From positions 274,458 through 338,457 of the forward strand of contig JARKPU010000074.1 in NCBI GenBank assembly GCA_029975055.1: a stretch of 64,000 bases of DNA. Direction: 5' to 3'. Origin of the DNA: Anaerolinea sp. GTDB lineage: Bacteria > Chloroflexota > Anaerolineae > Anaerolineales > Anaerolineaceae. The notes under the pieces are model-generated. The model worked only from the letters and a program-made list of their open reading frames with translations, was not told the origin of the DNA and made no database searches. Numbering within the stretch: the stretch's first letter is position 1; the number at the start of each line of letters is the position of its first letter. Positions 44,253-52,656 of this stretch are shown piece by piece. Both the position numbers and the translations under genes were made by a program.

Positions 44253-45245
44253 ATGCCTCACGTGGCCTACGAACACCGATATGAGAACATGCGCTACAAC
44301 CGCTGCGGGCGCTCTGGCCTCAAGCTGCCCGCCATCTCGCTCGGGCTGTGGCACAATTTTGGCGGCGTCAACCAGCTCGAAAACGCGCGCGCGATGGTGC
44401 GCCGGGCTTTTGACCTGGGCATCACCCACTTCGACCTTGCCAACAACTACGGCCCCCCGCCCGGCTCGGCCGAAGAAACCTTCGGCAAGATCCTGCAGAA
44501 GGATATGGCCCCCTACCGCGATGAGATGATCATCTCCACCAAGGCCGGTTACGATATGTGGCCCGGCCCCTACGGCGAGTGGGGTTCGCGCAAGTACCTG
44601 CTCGCCAGCCTCGACCAAAGCCTCAGGCGCATGGGCCTGGACTACGTGGATATCTTCTACAGCCACCGGCCCGACCCCGAAACGCCCCTCGAAGAGACGA
44701 TGGGCGCGCTCGATACCGCCGTGCGCAGCGGGCGCGCGCTCTATGCGGGCATCTCCAACTACCCCCCTGAGATGACCCGCCAGGCCGCGCACATCCTGCG
44801 CTCGCTGGGCACCCCCTGCCTGATCCACCAACCCTCCTACAACATGTTCGATCGCTGGATCGAAAACGGCCTCACCCAGGTGCTGGAAGAAGAAGGCATC
44901 GGCTGCATCGCCTTCTCGCCGCTGGCACAGGGCCTACTCACCAACCGCTACCTGGAGGGCCTGCCCGCCGATTCGCGCGCCGTCGCCGACGGGCGTTTCC
45001 TCAGCCCGGAGGCGATCACCCCCGGGAAGATCGCCAAAGTGCGCAAGCTGAACGAACTCGCCTCTGCGCGCGGGCAGAGCATGGCGCAGATGGCCCTGGC
45101 CTGGGTGCTGCGCCTGCCTCAGGTCACCTCGGCGCTGATCGGCGCCAGCAAGGTGAGCCAGGTGGAAGACGCCGCCGCGACGGTGGATAAGTTGGAATGG
45201 AGTGAAGAGGAACTCTCCAGGATTGAGGCAATCTTGCAGGGATGA
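44253..45245 (+). CDS. Aldo/keto reductase (YghZ / L-glyceraldehyde-3-phosphate reductase-like)
   Basis: 330 residues from ATG 44253, CAGGAGGGAAC upstream. RYNRCGRSGLKLPAISLGLW and GLWHNFGGVNQLENARAMVR, FDLANNYGPPPGSAEETFGK (catalytic Asp and Tyr), ISTKAGYDMWPGPYGEWGSR (catalytic Lys) and DIFYSHRPDPETPLEETMGA (catalytic His) match the YghZ/AKR14 group nearly throughout. E. coli YghZ reduces methylglyoxal and L-glyceraldehyde 3-phosphate with NADPH. It is 79 bp after trpS and probably a separate or read-through unit. It ends at a perfect 14-bp hairpin between convergent genes. Confidence 0.9.
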   Translation: MPHVAYEHRYENMRYNRCGRSGLKLPAISLGLWHNFGGVNQLENARAMVRRAFDLGITHFDLANNYGPPPGSAEETFGKILQKDMAPYRDEMIISTKAGYDMWPGPYGEWGSRKYLLASLDQSLRRMGLDYVDIFYSHRPDPETPLEETMGALDTAVRSGRALYAGISNYPPEMTRQAAHILRSLGTPCLIHQPSYNMFDRWIENGLTQVLEEEGIGCIAFSPLAQGLLTNRYLEGLPADSRAVADGRFLSPEAITPGKIAKVRKLNELASARGQSMAQMALAWVLRLPQVTSALIGASKVSQVEDAAATVDKLEWSEEELSRIEAILQG

Positions 45246-45291
45246 AGACGCTCAGGAATTGGGCGCTTAGGGTACGTTGATCCATTAAACG

Positions 45292-45326
45292 AAGCGACGA
45301 GTGAGGAAACATCTCACTCGTCGCTT
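45292..45326. repeat. Perfect 14-bp hairpin between convergent genes
   Basis: AAGCGACGAGTGAG (45292-45305) and CTCACTCGTCGCTT (45313-45326), loop GAAACAT. There is no T-run on either strand, so it may block 3' decay or convergent transcription without being a classical terminator. Confidence 0.6.
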
Positions 45327-45387
45327 GATCTTAACTTGGTTAATCTTCGTCTCAAGCGCCTGGGTAACAGAGTGCCCGGTCCCTCTC

Positions 45388-46755
45388 CTACCACCTCAAA
45401 TACTGCGCCTGGGCGGCCAGCAGGTCGTCGGCAAGCGCCACGGCAGTATCGGGCGATTGCACCGCTCCATCCAGGATCAATGCCTGGATGAACTTATCAC
45501 GGCTGCGCTCGAGGGCTGCCTCCACCGTCGTCTCCACCCATTGGAAGCGCGTCGCCAGCGTTCCGGCCACGGCAGCCGGCAGCGGGGGCGTCTGGACGGG
45601 GTGCAGCCCGCGCGAATCGCTCACCGCGGGGGCCTCTAAAACCGCCTCCAGCGGCAGGTTGGGCACCTGCCCCTTGTTGGGTAAATTGGCCGAATAGAGG
45701 CGCGGCGTGTTGGTGCGGATGGCATGGATGATCTCGATCACCTGTTCGTGCTCGCCGCCCGCGCGCTGGAAGTAATCGTCTGCCAGCGGCTCGGGGCCGG
45801 CGGCGTCGGCGGTCATCTGGGCGTAGATCTCGTCGCCAACGGCAATGGTGCCTTCAAAGGAAAACTCATCCACGCCGAGCGTTTTGCCGTAATACTGGCC
45901 TTCACGGAAGAACTGCGGGAAGAACTCGCACACGTGCCGGTCGAGCGGGGCCGGGAAGGCGTTGAACCACTTGAGGCACTGCCAGCTGAACGGGAAGCGC
46001 AGCGATGATTCGAACGGGCTGCCGCAGTGCGGCATGGGCTTGCCGGCTTTGTGCGCCGCCCGCGCTTCTTCCAGGCTGCCCAGCACATCGTCGGCGATGG
46101 CATGCATGCGCGGCATGGCATCCACGCCGTTCACCTTCAGCTCGGTGAACCACGTCAGGTGGTTGATGCCCACCGCGTTGTACGAGAGCGAGGCCAGCGG
46201 CACGCCCAGCAGGTTCGCAAGCCAGCGCGCCGTGTCGATCACCCCGTGGCAGAGGCCGGTCATCTTCACGCCGGTGGCCTTGATCACCCCGCGGCAGACC
46301 ACCGACATGGGGTTGGCATAGTTAAAAAAGAGCGCGTCTGGGGCCAGGTCCATCACATCGCGGGCAATATCCACCATATCTGGGATCATGCGCAGCGCCC
46401 TTGAGGTGCCGCCGGGGCCGACCGTATCGCCCACCGGCATGTAGATGCCGTACTTGCGCGGCACGAACACATCTTGCTCCCAGGCCCGCCGTTTGCCCAC
46501 CCCGATGGTGGTGATCACCACCGTGGCGCCGGGCAACACATCCTTGCGGTCGAGCGAAGCGCTCAGGCGGATGGGCGCCTTCTTGGCGGCGATCATCTTG
46601 CGCACCAGCTGCTCGGCGGTCTTGAGCGCCTGCGGGTCGATATCCACCAGGGCCACCTCGCACTCCTGCCCGGTGGCAAGCAGGTCGCTCACCAGCCCGC
46701 GGGTGAACATGGCGCTGCCTGCGCCGATCAAAACAAACTTTTCATGCGAACTCAT
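45388..46755 (-). CDS. Glycoside hydrolase family 4 enzyme (alpha-galactosidase/6-phospho-glycosidase type)
   Basis: 455 residues from ATG 46755. The N-terminal NAD-binding motif is FVLIGAGSAMFTRGLVSDLL. GH4 signatures follow: NPMSVVCRGV (about 146-155), the metal-binding CHG in LCHGVIDTARWL (about 168-179), and YNAVGINHLTWFTEL (about 193-207). GH4 enzymes use NAD+ and Mn2+ in a redox elimination. GINHLTW and the CHG form suggest the alpha-galactosidase (MelA) or glucuronidase side over phospho-glycosidases, but the substrate is not certain. The last gene of the ABC cluster. An overlapping 42-codon frame ends inside its start codon. Confidence 0.9.
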   Translation of the reverse strand: MSSHEKFVLIGAGSAMFTRGLVSDLLATGQECEVALVDIDPQALKTAEQLVRKMIAAKKAPIRLSASLDRKDVLPGATVVITTIGVGKRRAWEQDVFVPRKYGIYMPVGDTVGPGGTSRALRMIPDMVDIARDVMDLAPDALFFNYANPMSVVCRGVIKATGVKMTGLCHGVIDTARWLANLLGVPLASLSYNAVGINHLTWFTELKVNGVDAMPRMHAIADDVLGSLEEARAAHKAGKPMPHCGSPFESSLRFPFSWQCLKWFNAFPAPLDRHVCEFFPQFFREGQYYGKTLGVDEFSFEGTIAVGDEIYAQMTADAAGPEPLADDYFQRAGGEHEQVIEIIHAIRTNTPRLYSANLPNKGQVPNLPLEAVLEAPAVSDSRGLHPVQTPPLPAAVAGTLATRFQWVETTVEAALERSRDKFIQALILDGAVQSPDTAVALADDLLAAQAQYLRW

Positions 46756-46880
46756 GCATCCTCCTTGAAATGGTAAACAGGTCGATCTTCCACCTGAAAG
46801 AATATCTTCACGCCGGTGGGCACGTTGACGAGTATAAACCCCGCCTGCGCAGCCCCGGGCAGGCAGCGCTCAAAGTGCAC
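46752..46880 (-). CDS. Candidate small ORF between UROD-family and GH4 genes
   Basis: In the frame of the UROD-family gene, 60 sense codons follow its TGA (46937-46935) and end at a TGA overlapping the GH4 start codon (ATGA, 46755-46752). The codons have high GC3 and a protein-like sequence (FERCLPGAAQAGFILVNVPT, GVKIFFQVEDRPVYHFKEDA). GTG 46880 is the first usual start; no strong Shine-Dalgarno is seen. The peptide would be about 42 residues. It might be a small gene, the C-terminal part of a longer UROD-family protein cut by a stop, or the effect of a sequence error. Confidence 0.4.
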   Translation of the reverse strand: MHFERCLPGAAQAGFILVNVPTGVKIFFQVEDRPVYHFKEDA

Positions 46881-46934
46881 CGGCCGGTCGGGCAGGCCGG
46901 CGCGGATTATCGCCGCGCGTCGGCAGGCGGGGGT

Positions 46935-48011
46935 TCACCACGCCCGGCCCTCATACTCAGCCAGGGCCTGCCCCATGGCGCTGAAGGTCTTCTCGAACTG
47001 CTCCTGCGGGAAGTCCTCGGTGCAGCCCAGCACAAAACGCCCGCCGGGGGCGGCATCTTGCAGCAGTTCGAGGGTGTAGTTGTAAATGCGTTCGTAGGGT
47101 TCCACGAACAGCGCCCCGGGGAAGTTCACGCACACCACCTTATCGGGCCAGGCGGCTTTGGCCTCGCTCACGCTCAGGTCGCCCCAGGGCGGCGGCGTGA
47201 AGGCCTCGATCACCGGCAGGCCGGTGCGCGCCAGGTTCTTCACCAGCGGGCGGTTCGAGCCGTCGTAATGCGCGATCGGGAACTTGCCCGCGCTCTTCAG
47301 CACCGGCAGGCTGCGCGCGTACACCGGCGCGACATAGCGCTCGAACAGACGCGGTGAGATGATCGACCCGGTGACGTTATCGCCCCACCAGATCACCTCC
47401 GCCGGGCTTTCAGCGGCCAGTTCGTTCTGGCGGTCGTAGTGCGCGTCCAGCGCGTCTAGAAGGGCCTCGAAGTCTCCGGTGTGGTCGTAAATCCCCTCCA
47501 CCATCGTCTCCACGCCCATCCACGAGACCATCAACGTCATGATCGGCACCGGCATCACCTCGCCGATGACGAATCCGCCGTCGCCCAGCTCGGCGTCGGC
47601 CTGCCGCCAGGGTTCAAAATCAGGCTCGAAGGTGGTGTGCCTGAAGAAGAATTCGGCGGCGGGGTAATCGGCAATTGAGGTGATGAAATGCTTACGGATC
47701 CACGTGCTGCCGTAACCGCGCTCCACCACCGCATCCTGCGTGAGCGTCCCGCGGGGCGTCTCGATCTTGGTGAAGATGCGCCGCTCGCCATCTACCACGC
47801 GCTCCTCGCGCGCGTAGGTCACCTCGTGGAAGATCTCGCGGTAAATGCGGCGCGTGTTCATGTAGCTGAGGCCTTTGGCGTGCAGGCGGCGGGCGGCCTC
47901 GGTGGGGGGCACCAGCCAGCCGTACACGTTCCAGGGAATGCGCTCCGAAGTGCCGCCGCGCAGCACCGTCATCAAATTCTCGCGTAAGTTCATCGGCTCA
48001 ACCTGTGCCAT
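46935..48011 (-). CDS. Uroporphyrinogen decarboxylase (UROD)-fold family protein
   Basis: 358 residues from ATG 48011 (ATG 47993 is an alternative). The fold is indicated by GGTSERIPWNVYGWLVPP near the N-terminus, GEVMPVPIMTLMVSWMGVETM in the middle, PIAHYDGSNRPLVKNLARTG and VIEAFTPPPWGDLSVSEAKA, with the C-terminal GGRFVLGCTEDFP. The residues of true HemE are not conserved, so it is one of the many UROD-like proteins that act as methyltransferases or sugar-linked enzymes; such genes are often next to GH4 or ABC sugar genes in Chloroflexota and Firmicutes. It is followed in frame by a readable extension after its TGA. Confidence 0.8.
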   Translation of the reverse strand: MAQVEPMNLRENLMTVLRGGTSERIPWNVYGWLVPPTEAARRLHAKGLSYMNTRRIYREIFHEVTYAREERVVDGERRIFTKIETPRGTLTQDAVVERGYGSTWIRKHFITSIADYPAAEFFFRHTTFEPDFEPWRQADAELGDGGFVIGEVMPVPIMTLMVSWMGVETMVEGIYDHTGDFEALLDALDAHYDRQNELAAESPAEVIWWGDNVTGSIISPRLFERYVAPVYARSLPVLKSAGKFPIAHYDGSNRPLVKNLARTGLPVIEAFTPPPWGDLSVSEAKAAWPDKVVCVNFPGALFVEPYERIYNYTLELLQDAAPGGRFVLGCTEDFPQEQFEKTFSAMGQALAEYEGRAW

Positions 48012-48067
48012 TGGCGCTCAAATCGCCCGGCTGGGCCGGGCGATTGGAATGCCGGTGAGAGGAATTT

Positions 48068-48958
48068 CTATTTGAAACCGGTCAGGGCAATTCCGCGCAC
48101 GATCCAGCGCTGGAAGAAGAAGTAGATCACCACGATCGGCAAGATCACCAGCACCGAGGCGGCCATCGTCAGGTCGAAGCGCGAGCCATGCTGCGAGTTA
48201 TACCAGGTGAGCATGATCGGCAGCGTGCGCTTTTCGGTGGTGGTGATGACGATCAGCGGCCAGAGGTAATCGTTCCAGGTGCCCATGAACTGGAAGATGC
48301 CCAGGGTGGCCAGCGCGGCGCCCATCTGCGGGAGGATCACCTGCCAGTAGATGCCAAATTCGCTCGCCCCGTCAATGCGCGCCGCGTCGATCAGCTCGGA
48401 GGGGATGCTCTCGATGAACTGGCGCATCAAGAAAATGCCGAAGGCGCTTGTCGCCCCAGGGACAATCAGCCCGAGGAGCGAATCGGTGATTCCCAGCTTC
48501 ACCAGCACCAGGTAGAGCGGAATCATGATCACCTGGAAGGGGATCATCATCGTCGCCAGGATCAACGTGAACCACAGGTTCTTGCCGAAGAAGGTGTACT
48601 TGGCGAAGACAAACCCGGCCAGCGAACTGGTGAAGAGCACCATCGCCACGATGCTGAAGGTGACGATGATGCTGTTGAGGTAGAAGCGCGCCAGCGGTAC
48701 ACTCGGATCGGTGAAAATCGTCCTGTAGCTCGAGAGCGTGAACTTCTCAGGGATCAGCGTGGGGGGCATGCGCACAATCTCGGTGGACGATTTGAACGAC
48801 GTCCCGAGCATCCACAAGAAAGGCAGCAGCGTGTAGAGAATGCCGACAATCAGGATGATGTAGATGATCACCTGGCCCGCGCTCAAGCGCGCCCGGCTGC
48901 GCCTCTGCTGTGCGGGGGCTTCTTTCAAAAGAGTGGAGGTTCGATCCAGGATCGCCAT
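48068..48958 (-). CDS. ABC sugar transporter permease (MalG/UgpE-like)
   Basis: 296 residues from ATG 48958. Six transmembrane helices are seen (about 30-52, 95-117, 125-147, 158-180, 205-225, 260-282). The EAA loop is IDAARIDGASEFGIYWQVIL near 198-217, which couples to the ATPase. No ATPase gene is present in the window; a shared MsmK/UgpC-type ATPase elsewhere is the usual arrangement. It follows the MalF-like gene after 3 bp and forms the second half of the membrane channel. Confidence 0.93.
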   Translation of the reverse strand: MAILDRTSTLLKEAPAQQRRSRARLSAGQVIIYIILIVGILYTLLPFLWMLGTSFKSSTEIVRMPPTLIPEKFTLSSYRTIFTDPSVPLARFYLNSIIVTFSIVAMVLFTSSLAGFVFAKYTFFGKNLWFTLILATMMIPFQVIMIPLYLVLVKLGITDSLLGLIVPGATSAFGIFLMRQFIESIPSELIDAARIDGASEFGIYWQVILPQMGAALATLGIFQFMGTWNDYLWPLIVITTTEKRTLPIMLTWYNSQHGSRFDLTMAASVLVILPIVVIYFFFQRWIVRGIALTGFK

Positions 48959-48961
48959 GGT

Positions 48962-49927
48962 TTAGTACTCCCAATCTTTGCGCAGCAGCCGCAACTGAAG
49001 CAGGGTTGTGATCATGATGATCAAGAAGAGAACCATCGCCACGGTGGCGGCCAGACCCATCTCCTGGTAACGGAAAGCCGTCTCATAAATGTGCAAAACG
49101 AGCACGCGCGTCAGGTTCGACGGCCCGCCGCGGTTTGTCAGGACGAAGAACAATACAAACACCTGCCAGGCCGAAAGCATCGTCATGACCATCACGAAGG
49201 TAAGCGTCGAGCGCAGCAACGGTAAAGTGATGTACCAGAAGCGCTGCCAGGCGTTCGCGCCATCTACCAGCGCGGCCTCGCGGTACACATCGGGGATGCC
49301 CTGCAGCCCGGCCATGAAGATGACCAGGTTGTAGCCCATGTCCGACCACAGGTAGGTGATGAGCACGCAGATCATCGGCAGGGGGATGCCAAGCACCGTT
49401 GTCTGCGGGTCGGTCAGCCAGGCATAGCCCGTCAGGCCCAGGGCGCGCAGCCCCAAATTGAGCAGGCCGAAGGTGGGGTTGTAGATTACGCCCCACACCA
49501 GCGAAACAGCCACGGCCGAGGTGACGGTGGGCAGGAAGTAGATCGTGCGGAAGAAACTCTTCGCGCGCTGAGTCACCGATTCGATGAAGACAGCCAGCGG
49601 CAAGGTGACCACCAGGTTGAGCGGCACGTAAACCAGCGAGAAGATGAGCGTATTCTTCAGCGAAAGGCGGAATAACACCCCGTTGGGAGAGTTGGAGAAG
49701 AGATCGAGGTAATTCTCGATGCCGACGAAGGGGTTGCCGCCGCCCAATCCCAGGAACGGCCCGCCTGCCCGCGTGGGGCTGTAGCGGAAGAAGGTGATCA
49801 GCACACCCCACAGCATCGGTAGCAGGGTGAAGAGCATCATGTAGATCATCACCGGAGTGACCGTTGTGCCCGCGAAGATGTGCTGCCTGCGGAACAAACT
49901 GCCTTTTCTTGGTAGGGTCGTGGCCAT
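48962..49927 (-). CDS. ABC sugar transporter permease (MalF/UgpA-like)
   Basis: 321 residues from ATG 49927. About six transmembrane helices (28-50, 90-110, 125-150, 180-200, 235-257, 285-308), with the EAA motif REAALVDGANAWQRFWYIT near 226-244. MalF-like proteins pair with a MalG-like subunit in a carbohydrate uptake-1 ABC importer. The binding-protein gene lies 117 bp upstream with a hairpin between, and the MalG-like gene 3 bp downstream. Substrate is likely an oligosaccharide or a sugar alcohol; the GH4 neighbour makes alpha-galactosides or related sugars plausible. Confidence 0.93.
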   Translation of the reverse strand: MATTLPRKGSLFRRQHIFAGTTVTPVMIYMMLFTLLPMLWGVLITFFRYSPTRAGGPFLGLGGGNPFVGIENYLDLFSNSPNGVLFRLSLKNTLIFSLVYVPLNLVVTLPLAVFIESVTQRAKSFFRTIYFLPTVTSAVAVSLVWGVIYNPTFGLLNLGLRALGLTGYAWLTDPQTTVLGIPLPMICVLITYLWSDMGYNLVIFMAGLQGIPDVYREAALVDGANAWQRFWYITLPLLRSTLTFVMVMTMLSAWQVFVLFFVLTNRGGPSNLTRVLVLHIYETAFRYQEMGLAATVAMVLFLIIMITTLLQLRLLRKDWEY

Positions 49928-49957
49928 TCGCCCGTCCTTTCCTGTAAACGAACTACA

Positions 49958-50025
49958 CCTCTCTCATCCCCCAGCCTGGCGCTCGCCCTGGCGGGCGGGG
50001 CAGAAGGCCAGGGAGATGAGAGAGG
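49958..50025. repeat. Intergenic hairpin between binding-protein and permease genes
   Basis: CCTCTCTCATC (49958-49968) pairs with GATGAGAGAGG (50015-50025), and inside GCCTGGC pairs with GCCAGG. REP-like hairpins in this place, as in E. coli malE-malF, protect the upstream message and keep the binding protein above the permeases; this is inference here. Confidence 0.6.
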
Positions 50026-50043
50026 GTTCGAACGGCAAAACGA

Positions 50044-51399
50044 TCAGGCTTTGATCTTGCTGTCGATCAACGCATTCGCCTCATCGTGCATCAGCTGCAT
50101 GGTCTCATCCACCGAGCGCTGGTTCTGCAGGCATTCGGTGATGTGCGTGGCGACCACGGTGTACCAGATGTAGTCGCGGTCCTGGAGCATGCCCACGTAA
50201 CGGCCGTAGGGCAGCACCTTGAGGCTGGGGCCAAGCCAGTTGATGTCGTTGAGCAGGGTCGGGTCTTCGGCCACCGATTTGAGCGCCGGCACGGTGCCCG
50301 TGGCGACGTTCCACTGCCGGTGGTTGGCCGGGTCCATCGTCATGAAGGCCGAGAACTTCCAGGCCTCTTTGATGTTCTTGGTGTTCGGCGAGACGACCTT
50401 GCCCCACCCGGAATCGGCGGCGAACTTGCGTTCGGAGCCAAAGTGCGGCGACTCGACGTGATCCCACGGGTCCTTGAAGTCTGGGTAGTTGCGGCGGCCT
50501 TCCGGGACGATCCACGGCCCGATGTAGCCGATGGCGACCAGTCCCTGGAAGAACGAGGTTCCCACCCAGTTCACGTCGCCGTTGAAGGTCAAGGGGTCTA
50601 CCACCTTGTCCTTGTTGGCCATGTCGTACATCCACTGGACGGTCTCTTTGGCCTGCGGGGTGAGCAGGTTGAGGTGCACGCCGTCGTCTGCGAAGTATTC
50701 GGCGCCCTTCTCGAGGATGCCTTCCCAGAAGAGGAAGCCCAGGCCGTCGCCGGTGACGTAATCGAAGCCGGCGACCGTCATGACGTTGTTCTCCACCTTG
50801 GTCATCTTCTTGGCGTCCGCCACCAGCTCGTCCCAGCTGGCCCAGGTGGGCGGGTAAGTCAGGCCGGCTTCATCGAACATGCGCTTGTTCGCCAGCACGC
50901 CGCCCACTTCCAGGTTATATTCGTTCGGCAGACCGTAGAGTTTGCCTTCCCACACGTAGCCGTCCAGCGGGGCCGCGTAGAACAGCTCCTGGGCCTTGGC
51001 GAGGGTCGTCACGCTTTCATCGACCACAGCCAGCGTGCCGCCCTTGGCATAAGACTGCACCCAGCTGCCGAACATCTCCATCACATCGGCCTCGGTCTTG
51101 GCGGCCATGGAGGTTTGAATGTTGGTGATGAAATCGGCATACGGGAAGTTCTCGTACTTGATCTCGACGTTGGGGTTCTGATCTTTGTACTTGGCGATCA
51201 ACTGTTCATTGGCGCCCACGAAGGATGGGTTCTGGTGCGACCACAGGCGCAGGGTAACTTTCTCTCCGGAAGGAGCCTGGCCACCGGTTGCCTCGGTCGG
51301 CGTGGTTGTTGGGGCGCAGGCAGCCGCCAGCGCGCCGGCGGCCGTCAGGCCGGCCATGCGCAAGAAGGTTCGGCGGGACAGTTTACTAGACTCAGACAT
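50044..51399 (-). CDS. ABC sugar-binding lipoprotein with Tat signal
   Basis: 451 residues from ATG 51399 (AGGAGG five bases upstream; a GTG just before it is too close). The N-terminus has the twin-arginine motif SRRTFLRMAG and a lipobox LAAAC with Cys at residue 28, so it is probably exported folded by Tat and lipid-anchored. The rest is a typical extracellular solute-binding protein family 1 (LRLWSHQNPSFVGANEQLIAKY, LPNEYNLEVGGVLANKRMFDEAG, KFSAFMTMDPANHRQWNVAT). It delivers a carbohydrate to the MalF/MalG-like channel. A -35/-10 region and GGTTCG repeats lie upstream. Confidence 0.93.
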   Translation of the reverse strand: MSESSKLSRRTFLRMAGLTAAGALAAACAPTTTPTEATGGQAPSGEKVTLRLWSHQNPSFVGANEQLIAKYKDQNPNVEIKYENFPYADFITNIQTSMAAKTEADVMEMFGSWVQSYAKGGTLAVVDESVTTLAKAQELFYAAPLDGYVWEGKLYGLPNEYNLEVGGVLANKRMFDEAGLTYPPTWASWDELVADAKKMTKVENNVMTVAGFDYVTGDGLGFLFWEGILEKGAEYFADDGVHLNLLTPQAKETVQWMYDMANKDKVVDPLTFNGDVNWVGTSFFQGLVAIGYIGPWIVPEGRRNYPDFKDPWDHVESPHFGSERKFAADSGWGKVVSPNTKNIKEAWKFSAFMTMDPANHRQWNVATGTVPALKSVAEDPTLLNDINWLGPSLKVLPYGRYVGMLQDRDYIWYTVVATHITECLQNQRSVDETMQLMHDEANALIDSKIKA

Positions 51400-51433
51400 C
51401 ACTTCCTCCTTTGACGGTTGGTAGAATACGACC

Positions 51434-51461
51434 GGTTCGTAAATACAAACAGGTTCGAACC
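51434..51461. promoter_or_regulatory. GGTTCG(AACC) repeats, candidate operator of the sugar operon
   Basis: GGTTCGAACC (51452-51461) is a perfect palindrome and GGTTCG recurs at 51434-51439, 18 bp apart. GGTTCGAAC is found again at 50025-50033, before the MalF-like gene. They sit in the leader of the binding-protein gene, a fitting place for the DeoR-type repressor coded upstream. Confidence 0.45.
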
Positions 51462-51612
51462 ATTCAAAAGGCTTTTCGCTTCTTCACTCACCTCCTTCAC
51501 GCTGCGCCAGATGCAACTCTCGCTCAGAAGCCATGGCGGCTGCGGCCGTGATGTCCGGTAAAATGAGCACACACCGTTATGCAATGGTCAAGGTTACGGT
51601 CCGCCCCGGCGC

Positions 51613-52368
51613 TTATACGACGATAAGCTGGACGCCCAGGCCCTTGATTTGCTCGGCCATTTCGGGGTCGATCTCCGAGTCGGTGATGATCACCTGCGCG
51701 GCGCTCACCGGGGCGACAAATACCGAGCAGATGCGCCCGAACTTGGTGTGATCGGCGACCACCACCACCTGCGAGGCGATCTCGAGGATCTTCCGGTCGG
51801 TCAAAATCTCGGGCATATAGTCGTTGGTGAAACCCCGTTGAGGATCGATTGCCCGCATACCGATAAAAGTCCGGTCTGAGCGGAACTCGCTCAGCGCCTG
51901 GTCGGCCGGGTGGCCCACCATCGAGAGCTCGTCCTGGCGGAACATGCCGCCGATGACTACCAGCTCGATGTGCCTCCGCCCGGCCAGCGCGTTGATCACC
52001 GGCAGCGAATTGGAGATGACGGTCAGATGGGTGTTATCAGGCAGATTGCGCGCCACTTCGAGGGCGGTCGTCCCGCTGCTGATGAAGATGGTCTCGCCGG
52101 GCTGGACCATGCTCGCCGCGGCCCGGCCGATGCGCTGCTTGATTTCGGCCTGTTCGGGGATGCGCTGGAAGACGGGCAGCTCATGGGTGGGAGAGACGTT
52201 GAACAACGCGCCGCCGTGAGTGCGGCGCAGCCAGTCGCCGTCCAGCTCGTCCAGGTCGCGGCGGATCGTCGCCTCGCTGACGTGGAGCAATGCGCTCAAC
52301 TCGGCGACCGTGACCCGCTTCTTTTCCTCCAACAACTTGCGAATCTGTACCTGGCGTCCTAATTTCAC
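51613..52368 (-). CDS. DeoR-family transcriptional repressor
   Basis: 251 residues if GTG 52368 is the start; ATG 52428 would add 20 residues. The GTG start gives the usual DeoR/GlpR offset: VKLGRQVQIRKLLEEKKRV followed by VTVAELSALLHVSEATIRRD (HTH) and the sensor with ISSGTTALEVARNLPDN, GGMFRQDELSMVGHPAD, DRTFIGMRAIDPQRGFTN and VADHTKFGRICS. It binds DNA and is released by a phosphorylated sugar. Its gene is upstream of, and in the same direction as, the ABC cluster, and it probably represses it. A palindrome (52408-52422) at the predicted start of transcription suggests autoregulation. Confidence 0.88.
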   Translation of the reverse strand: MKLGRQVQIRKLLEEKKRVTVAELSALLHVSEATIRRDLDELDGDWLRRTHGGALFNVSPTHELPVFQRIPEQAEIKQRIGRAAASMVQPGETIFISSGTTALEVARNLPDNTHLTVISNSLPVINALAGRRHIELVVIGGMFRQDELSMVGHPADQALSEFRSDRTFIGMRAIDPQRGFTNDYMPEILTDRKILEIASQVVVVADHTKFGRICSVFVAPVSAAQVIITDSEIDPEMAEQIKGLGVQLIVV

Positions 52369-52407
52369 GGGCAGCTCGCTTGGGATGAAAACCGGAGGGA
52401 AAAGCAC

Positions 52408-52422
52408 AATTCTTGCAGAATT
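52408..52422. promoter_or_regulatory. Palindrome at the DeoR promoter
   Basis: AATTCT-TGC-AGAATT (52408-52422). On the minus strand an extended -10 TGC-TAGACT (52437-52429) would start transcription at about 52422, on the palindrome, so the ATG at 52428 would not be in the message. This supports the GTG start and an autoregulatory operator. Confidence 0.45.
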
Positions 52423-52512
52423 AAACATAGTCTAGCAACAATACGAACAAAATTCAAGTCCTTTCAAGCAAATTCATGCAGCTTTGCCGGCAAAACTCGA
52501 ATAATCCTGAAC

Positions 52513-52597
52513 CGCGTCCCTTCGCGGTTAAATTCATAAGGCGCGGGGACAAGCCCCGCGCCTACGGATACAAATTATTTCGCGTCCCTTCGCGGTT
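52513..52597. repeat. Direct repeats flanking a 9-bp hairpin
   Basis: CGCGTCCCTTCGCGGTT occurs at 52513-52529 and 52581-52597; between lies GGCGCGGGG-ACAAG-CCCCGCGCC (52540-52562). The arrangement resembles a dispersed non-coding repeat. The remainder of 52423-52656 shows no gene; the tail before the Mut7-C stop is pyrimidine-rich. Confidence 0.6.
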
Positions 52598-52656
52598 CAT
52601 CCTCCTCTTCTCTTCTCCACCCTCATCTTCTCCGTGCCCTCCGTGCGCTCTGTGGT

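Noticed and set aside
46935..46937. Selenocysteine read-through of the UROD-family stop
   Set aside because: No redox motif around the UGA and no SECIS-like hairpin downstream; a plain stop is more likely.
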